Source of the DNA: Mucilaginibacter sp.
GTDB taxonomy: Bacteria; Bacteroidota; Bacteroidia; Sphingobacteriales; Sphingobacteriaceae
Direction of reading: 5' to 3'
DNA length: 36,589 bases
NCBI GenBank assembly: GCA_028287865.1
Contig: JAQBOU010000162.1
Span: 1 to 36,589 of the forward strand
Positions 32,747-36,589 of the stretch are shown here, piece by piece. Each line of letters starts with the position of its first letter. The stretch's first letter is position 1. The notes below the pieces were generated by a model, which was not told the DNA's origin, did no database searches, and saw nothing but the letters and a program-made list of their open reading frames with translations. Position numbers and translations under genes: made by a program.

Positions 32747-34611
32747 GTACTTATATATCTGCCGAAAATCTCGGCCATTCATTTCATGACCATTGGTTAT
32801 TTAAAAATGTATCCATAGGGATCAATCGCGGCCGCAGGGTGGCGCTTGTAGGCATCAATGGTGCGGGTAAATCAACCCTGCTAAAATTACTTGCCGGAAG
32901 CTTAAAGCCTACCGAAGGCAAAGTAGCCCAAATGAGAGATCTGAACCTGGGTTACCTGGAACAGGACCCCAACTTTAAAGATGCAAAAACCATTAGTGAC
33001 TATATTTTCCATGCTGACGATGTACAGCAGCAGTTGATCAGGAAATATGAGGAACTTTTAGAAAATGACCCGGAAAATTCAAAAGCCATTGAACAGGTAA
33101 TGGAAGAAATGGGAAATGTTGATGCATGGGAATACGAATATAAAATAAAAACCATATTAGGCCGCCTGGACATTCACCATCTTAATCAAAGCATCAATAC
33201 ATTATCAGGCGGACAAAAAAAACGGCTCGCCCTGGCAAAGCTGCTAATCGAAGACCCCGATATTTATATTTTAGATGAACCTACCAACCATTTGGACATT
33301 GATACCATTGAATGGCTTGAAAAACTCTTGACAGACGGTTCAAAAACTATTTTAATGGTTACCCACGACAGATATTTTTTGGATAATGTTTGCAATGAAA
33401 TATTAGAGATAGACAAAGGAAAAATTATCCCTTACGTTGGCAACTATGGTTATTATTTAGAAAAAAAGGCGGAGCGCGAAAGTGCGGATGAAGCTACATT
33501 TCAAAAAAACTCCAACTTATTGCGTAAAGAATTAGACTGGATGCGTCGGCAGCCACAAGCCCGCGGCACTAAATCAAAAGCAAGAATTGATGCTTTTTAT
33601 GACCTGGAAGAAAAAACAAAAAACGGCGGCGCAAAGCAAAAAGTAGAATTAAGTGTAAAAACCGCGCGGCAGGGGAATAAAATTATGGAGATGAACCATC
33701 TTTATAAATCCTTCCGCGATCAAACATTCATCAATAATTTAAGCTATATCTTTAAAAAGGGCGACAGAATTGGTCTTGCAGGAAAGAATGGAAGCGGAAA
33801 ATCGACCTTATTAAACCTGATAACAGGAACCCTGATTCCGGATAAAGGAATAGTAGATAAAGGAGAAACCACCGTTATTGGCTATTTCCACCAGTCGGGC
33901 ATTGTTTTTAAAGATGACGAAAGGGTTATTGATGTTGTAAAAAATGTAGCCGAGTTTATAACGATGGCGGATGGAAAATTAATCTCTGCCTCTGCCCTGC
34001 TCACCTTGTTTCTTTTTCCCCCGGCTAAACAATATGGCTTCATCTCCAAATTAAGCGGCGGCGAGAAGAAAAGGCTTCAGCTGATGAGCATATTGATGAA
34101 AAACCCCAATTTTTTGATCCTGGATGAGCCAACAAATGATTTGGATATTGATACATTAAATGTATTGGAAGAGTTTCTTACCAATTATTCGGGCGTTTTA
34201 ATGATGGTGTCGCATGATAGGTATTTATTAGATAAGCTAACCGATCAGCTTTTTATTATGGAAGAAGACGGCCATGTTAAAATATATAATGGCAACTACT
34301 CCTCATACAGGCTCGAACAGGAGGAAAACAAACAGCAGATTAAACGAAATACAATAACGGAAACCCCCATAGCTCAACAGCCAAAAAAAAACAAATTAAG
34401 CTTTAAAGAAGCCAAAGAGCTTGAAACCATAGAAAGCGAGATAGCAAATATTGAAAACCAGTTAAAAGAAAAGAATGATCAGCTAAACGTGGCCGGCATT
34501 GAAACGGGCAAGCTTAACGAAATATTAAAGCAGATCAAGACTCTAAATGGCAAGCTTGATGAGAAAAGCATGCGTTGGATTGAGTTAACAGAGTTAAAAG
34601 AGGCCCAATGA
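32743..34611 (+). CDS. ABC-F family ATPase (Uup-like)
   Basis: A 622-residue soluble protein with two ABC ATPase domains and no membrane part, as in ribosome-associated ABC-F factors. Domain 1 has GINGAGKSTLLKLLAG (37-52), LSGGQKKRLALAKLL and IYILDEPTNHLDIDTIEWLE. A linker with LDWMRRQPQARGTKSKARID follows. Domain 2 has GKNGSGKSTLLNLITG, LSGGEKKRLQLMSILM and FLILDEPTNDLDIDTLNVLE. The C-terminal 80 residues are a Lys/Glu-rich coiled coil, as in Uup. The start is GTG at 32743, inside the TGA of the upstream gene. The stop overlaps the next gene by 4 bases (ATGA). Confidence 0.93.
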   Translation: MSTYISAENLGHSFHDHWLFKNVSIGINRGRRVALVGINGAGKSTLLKLLAGSLKPTEGKVAQMRDLNLGYLEQDPNFKDAKTISDYIFHADDVQQQLIRKYEELLENDPENSKAIEQVMEEMGNVDAWEYEYKIKTILGRLDIHHLNQSINTLSGGQKKRLALAKLLIEDPDIYILDEPTNHLDIDTIEWLEKLLTDGSKTILMVTHDRYFLDNVCNEILEIDKGKIIPYVGNYGYYLEKKAERESADEATFQKNSNLLRKELDWMRRQPQARGTKSKARIDAFYDLEEKTKNGGAKQKVELSVKTARQGNKIMEMNHLYKSFRDQTFINNLSYIFKKGDRIGLAGKNGSGKSTLLNLITGTLIPDKGIVDKGETTVIGYFHQSGIVFKDDERVIDVVKNVAEFITMADGKLISASALLTLFLFPPAKQYGFISKLSGGEKKRLQLMSILMKNPNFLILDEPTNDLDIDTLNVLEEFLTNYSGVLMMVSHDRYLLDKLTDQLFIMEEDGHVKIYNGNYSSYRLEQEENKQQIKRNTITETPIAQQPKKNKLSFKEAKELETIESEIANIENQLKEKNDQLNVAGIETGKLNEILKQIKTLNGKLDEKSMRWIELTELKEAQ

Positions 34612-34862
34612 GAGTCTCTGATATATTAGCTTCTGTGGGCGTTATCATTTTATTGATCGCTTTTTTACTAAATTTATATAAAAAACTACCGGCACAAAGC
34701 AAGGTTTATAGTTTTCTTAATTTTATCGGGGCTGGTATTTGTTGCCTTTCCTCCTATTTGATTCGGTTTTATCCATTTATTGCATTAGAAGGTGTTTGGG
34801 CTTTTGTAGCCTTATTATCATTATTTAATGTTCCACGTGGAACATCGGCCGATAATGAATAA
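34608..34862 (+). CDS. CBU_0592-family small membrane protein
   Basis: An 84-residue protein with two to three membrane segments (ILASVGVIILLIAFLLNLYK, FLNFIGAGICCLSSYLI, FIALEGVWAFVALLSLF). It matches the CBU_0592 family, small inner-membrane proteins of unknown role. It overlaps the ABC-F stop by 4 bases. Its last codons (NVPRGTS) are encoded by a parS site, so part of the C-terminus is dictated by a DNA-binding palindrome. The stop codon overlaps a possible mnmG promoter. Confidence 0.82.
   Translation: MRVSDILASVGVIILLIAFLLNLYKKLPAQSKVYSFLNFIGAGICCLSSYLIRFYPFIALEGVWAFVALLSLFNVPRGTSADNE
34829..34844. promoter_or_regulatory. parS site 1 (ParB-binding)
   Basis: TGTTCCACGTGGAACA is a perfect 16-bp palindrome that matches the parS consensus TGTTnCACGTGnAACA. 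It lies inside the 3' end of the CBU_0592-family gene. Confidence 0.9.
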
Positions 34863-34867
34863 TTTTG
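34860..34867 (+). promoter_or_regulatory. Putative mnmG -7 promoter element
   Basis: TAATTTTG matches TAnnTTTG and overlaps the stop codon of the upstream gene. A -33 box would fall over parS site 1, and parS site 2 lies in the leader. A GGATT/AATCC mini-hairpin (34876-34895) lies between. Confidence 0.4.
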
Positions 34868-34900
34868 TCTTGTCAGGATTCGTTACGTGTAATCCTATAA

Positions 34901-34916
34901 TGTTCCACGTGGAACA
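34901..34916. promoter_or_regulatory. parS site 2 (ParB-binding)
   Basis: A second exact copy of TGTTCCACGTGGAACA, starting 72 bases after the first. It ends one base before the mnmG ribosome-binding site GGAGG (34918-34922), which is 6 bases from the ATG at 34929. Confidence 0.9.
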
Positions 34917-34928
34917 TGGAGGTATAAA

Positions 34929-36589
34929 ATGTTTAAAAAATATAATGTTATAGTTGTTGGCGCAGGTCACGCAGGTTGTGAAGCCGCTGCTGCCGCTGCC
35001 AATCTCGGCTCATCGGTATTGCTTATTACCATGAACATGGGGGTAATTGCACAAATGAGCTGCAACCCCGCAATGGGGGGCGTAGCTAAAGGCCAGATAG
35101 TACGGGAGATTGACGCGCTTGGCGGTTATTCAGGTATCATTACAGATAAAACCTCGATTCAATTCAGGATGCTTAACCGCTCGAAGGGCCCTGCGATGTG
35201 GAGCCCAAGAGCACAAAGCGACCGGATGCGATTTGCAGAAGAATGGCGTTTAGCCCTTGAACGCACCCCGAATGTGGATTTCTGGCAGGATACTGTTACT
35301 TCTTTATTGGTAAAGAATAATACCATTGCAGGTGTACGAACATCTCTCGGAATAGAAATAGCTGCAGATGCTGTGGTGTTAACTAATGGTACGTTTCTTA
35401 ATGGAATGATCCATATAGGTGAAAAACGTTTCGGTGGCGGACGAACCGGCGAAAAGGCAGCTACAGGATTAACGGAACAACTGATTGAACTAGGCTTTGA
35501 CTCGGGCCGGATGAAAACAGGCACCCCGCCCAGGGTAGATGGCAGAAGCCTCAACTATTCCTTAATGGAGGAACAATGGGGTGATGAAGAGCGCGGTCGT
35601 TTTTCTTATACAAATGTTGAGCTGGCTAAGGAGCAGCGGTGTTGCTGGATAACCTATACCAACACGAAGGTGCATGAAACCTTAAAAGAAGGTTTTGAAA
35701 AATCACCCATGTTTACCGGCCGGATTAAAGGGCTCGGGCCGAGGTACTGCCCTTCTATCGAAGATAAGATTAATCGATTTGCTGAGCGGGAACGGCACCA
35801 GATATTCGTTGAACCCGAGGGGTGGAATACAGTAGAAATTTATGTTAATGGTTTTTCCACTTCCTTACCCGAAGACATACAATATAAGGCGCTGATCCAA
35901 ATACCGGGATTCGAAAATGCTAAAATGTTCCGCCCGGGATATGCCATTGAATATGATTACTTCCCACCTACACAACTGGGATTGACATTAGAAACAAAAC
36001 TTATCAGCAATTTATATTTTGCCGGACAAATCAATGGAACGACCGGTTATGAGGAAGCGGCCTCGCAAGGATTTATTGCCGGGATCAATGCGCACCAAAA
36101 AATCAACGATAAGCACGAGTTGATTATGAAAAGATCAGAATCATACATTGGCGTTTTAATTGATGACCTGGTGACTAAAGGAACTGAAGAGCCTTACCGC
36201 ATGTTTACCTCAAGAGCGGAACATCGCTTACTTTTACGCCAGGATAATGCTGACATCCGCTTAAGCCCTATCGGTCATGACTTGGGCCTTATCAGTGATG
36301 AGCGTTTGGAAAAGGTGAATCTGAAAATTAAAAACTCAGATGCAATTGTTGCTTATACCAGGTCAAAATCAATTGACCCTGCATCCGTTAACAGTTTACT
36401 AGAAGATTTAGGAACAAGCGTCCTTAACCAAAACACAAAACTATTTAATTTATTAAGCAGGCCACAGGTTGGTTTTGAAGAATTAAGAAAAGCAGATGAT
36501 ACCCTTAATAATTTACTATCCCTTTATGATAAAGAAACTATTGAGCAGGCTGAAATAAAAATTAAATATGAGAGTTATTTTGAAAAGGA
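34929..36589 (+). CDS. mnmG: tRNA uridine-5-carboxymethylaminomethyl(34) synthesis enzyme MnmG, 3' truncated by window
   Basis: The first 553 codons of MnmG (GidA); the family is about 620 residues, so only the end is missing. With MnmE it modifies the wobble uridine of certain tRNAs using FAD and folate. The N-terminus has the FAD loop [20 protein letters not shown], then [63 protein letters not shown] and [20 protein letters not shown] are all family marks, followed by [20 protein letters not shown]. The ATG at 34929 has a good GGAGG site. mnmG is often origin-linked, and two parS sites lie directly upstream. Confidence 0.96.
   Translation, partial: MFKKYNVIVVGAGHAGCEAAAAAANLGSSVLLITMNMGVIAQMSCNPAMGGVAKGQIVREIDALGGYSGIITDKTSIQFRMLNRSKGPAMWSPRAQSDRMRFAEEWRLALERTPNVDFWQDTVTSLLVKNNTIAGVRTSLGIEIAADAVVLTNGTFLNGMIHIGEKRFGGGRTGEKAATGLTEQLIELGFDSGRMKTGTPPRVDGRSLNYSLMEEQWGDEERGRFSYTNVELAKEQRCCWITYTNTKVHETLKEGFEKSPMFTGRIKGLGPRYCPSIEDKINRFAERERHQIFVEPEGWNTVEIYVNGFSTSLPEDIQYKALIQIPGFENAKMFRPGYAIEYDYFPPTQLGLTLETKLISNLYFAGQINGTTGYEEAASQGFIAGINAHQKINDKHELIMKRSESYIGVLIDDLVTKGTEEPYRMFTSRAEHRLLLRQDNADIRLSPIGHDLGLISDERLEKVNLKIKNSDAIVAYTRSKSIDPASVNSLLEDLGTSVLNQNTKLFNLLSRPQVGFEELRKADDTLNNLLSLYDKETIEQAEIKIKYESYFEK

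Noticed and set aside
35159..35554. 131-residue minus-strand frame
   Set aside because: It is antisense to mnmG, whose full set of family motifs is in the plus-strand frame.

Overview
The window looks like an origin-proximal chromosomal segment of a member of the Bacteroidota, most likely family Sphingobacteriaceae (Mucilaginibacter/Pedobacter-like). The assignment is inferred from gene content and style: a CHU_C-type gliding/type IX secretion C-terminal domain, DUF5683, DUF4175, a YXWGXW-repeat protein, the short form of phosphatidylserine decarboxylase, few Shine-Dalgarno sequences, and repeated TAnnTTTG promoter elements. Most of it is housekeeping. There is no prophage, CRISPR array, insertion sequence or rRNA operon.

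Layout. 1-1590: a frameshifted RBBP9-like hydrolase (cut by the window edge) and an Ldh-family dehydrogenase. 1659-6069 (minus): parA-parB-DUF5683-dapB-lepB, a tight run joining chromosome segregation, lysine/cell-wall precursor synthesis and signal peptidase. 6339-7632: an FMN reductase and a VIT-family membrane protein. 7754-10507: three tandem paralogous secreted proteins of unknown function with three different C-terminal endings. 10599-14872: a CHU_C cell-surface protein and a divergent TonB-dependent receptor. 14921-18503: phospholipid genes psd and cdsA with DUF2007 and a CPBP protease, and a PIN toxin/antitoxin pair on the opposite strand between psd and cdsA. 18542-21378: dusB, apaG and a YXWGXW protein with a long Gln/Met/Arg tail. 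21379-22124: tRNA-Pro(GGG) with a decayed tRNA-like copy beside it. 22125-24363: a small unknown gene and a marR-MFS operon. 24620-28810: DUF4175, a histidine-kinase-like ATPase and ybeY. 28851-31756: a glutathione peroxidase and a three-gene MlaEFD lipid transporter. 32090-36589: an SDR-like protein, an ABC-F ATPase, a CBU_0592-family membrane protein and the first 553 codons of mnmG.

Main signals. Two perfect 16-bp parS palindromes (34829-34844 and 34901-34916) flank a putative mnmG promoter; their binding protein ParB is encoded about 29 kb away in the same window. The PIN toxin frame is open, but about 26 central residues are read out of frame because of two compensating indels, which removes a conserved acidic residue. 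The RBBP9-like hydrolase carries a +1 shift in a C4 run. The most clearly undescribed protein group is the tandem trio at 7754-10507. Non-coding signals include a palindromic element placed right after two unrelated stop codons, a large imperfect inverted repeat upstream of the FMN reductase gene, and a palindrome over the predicted start of the marR transcript.
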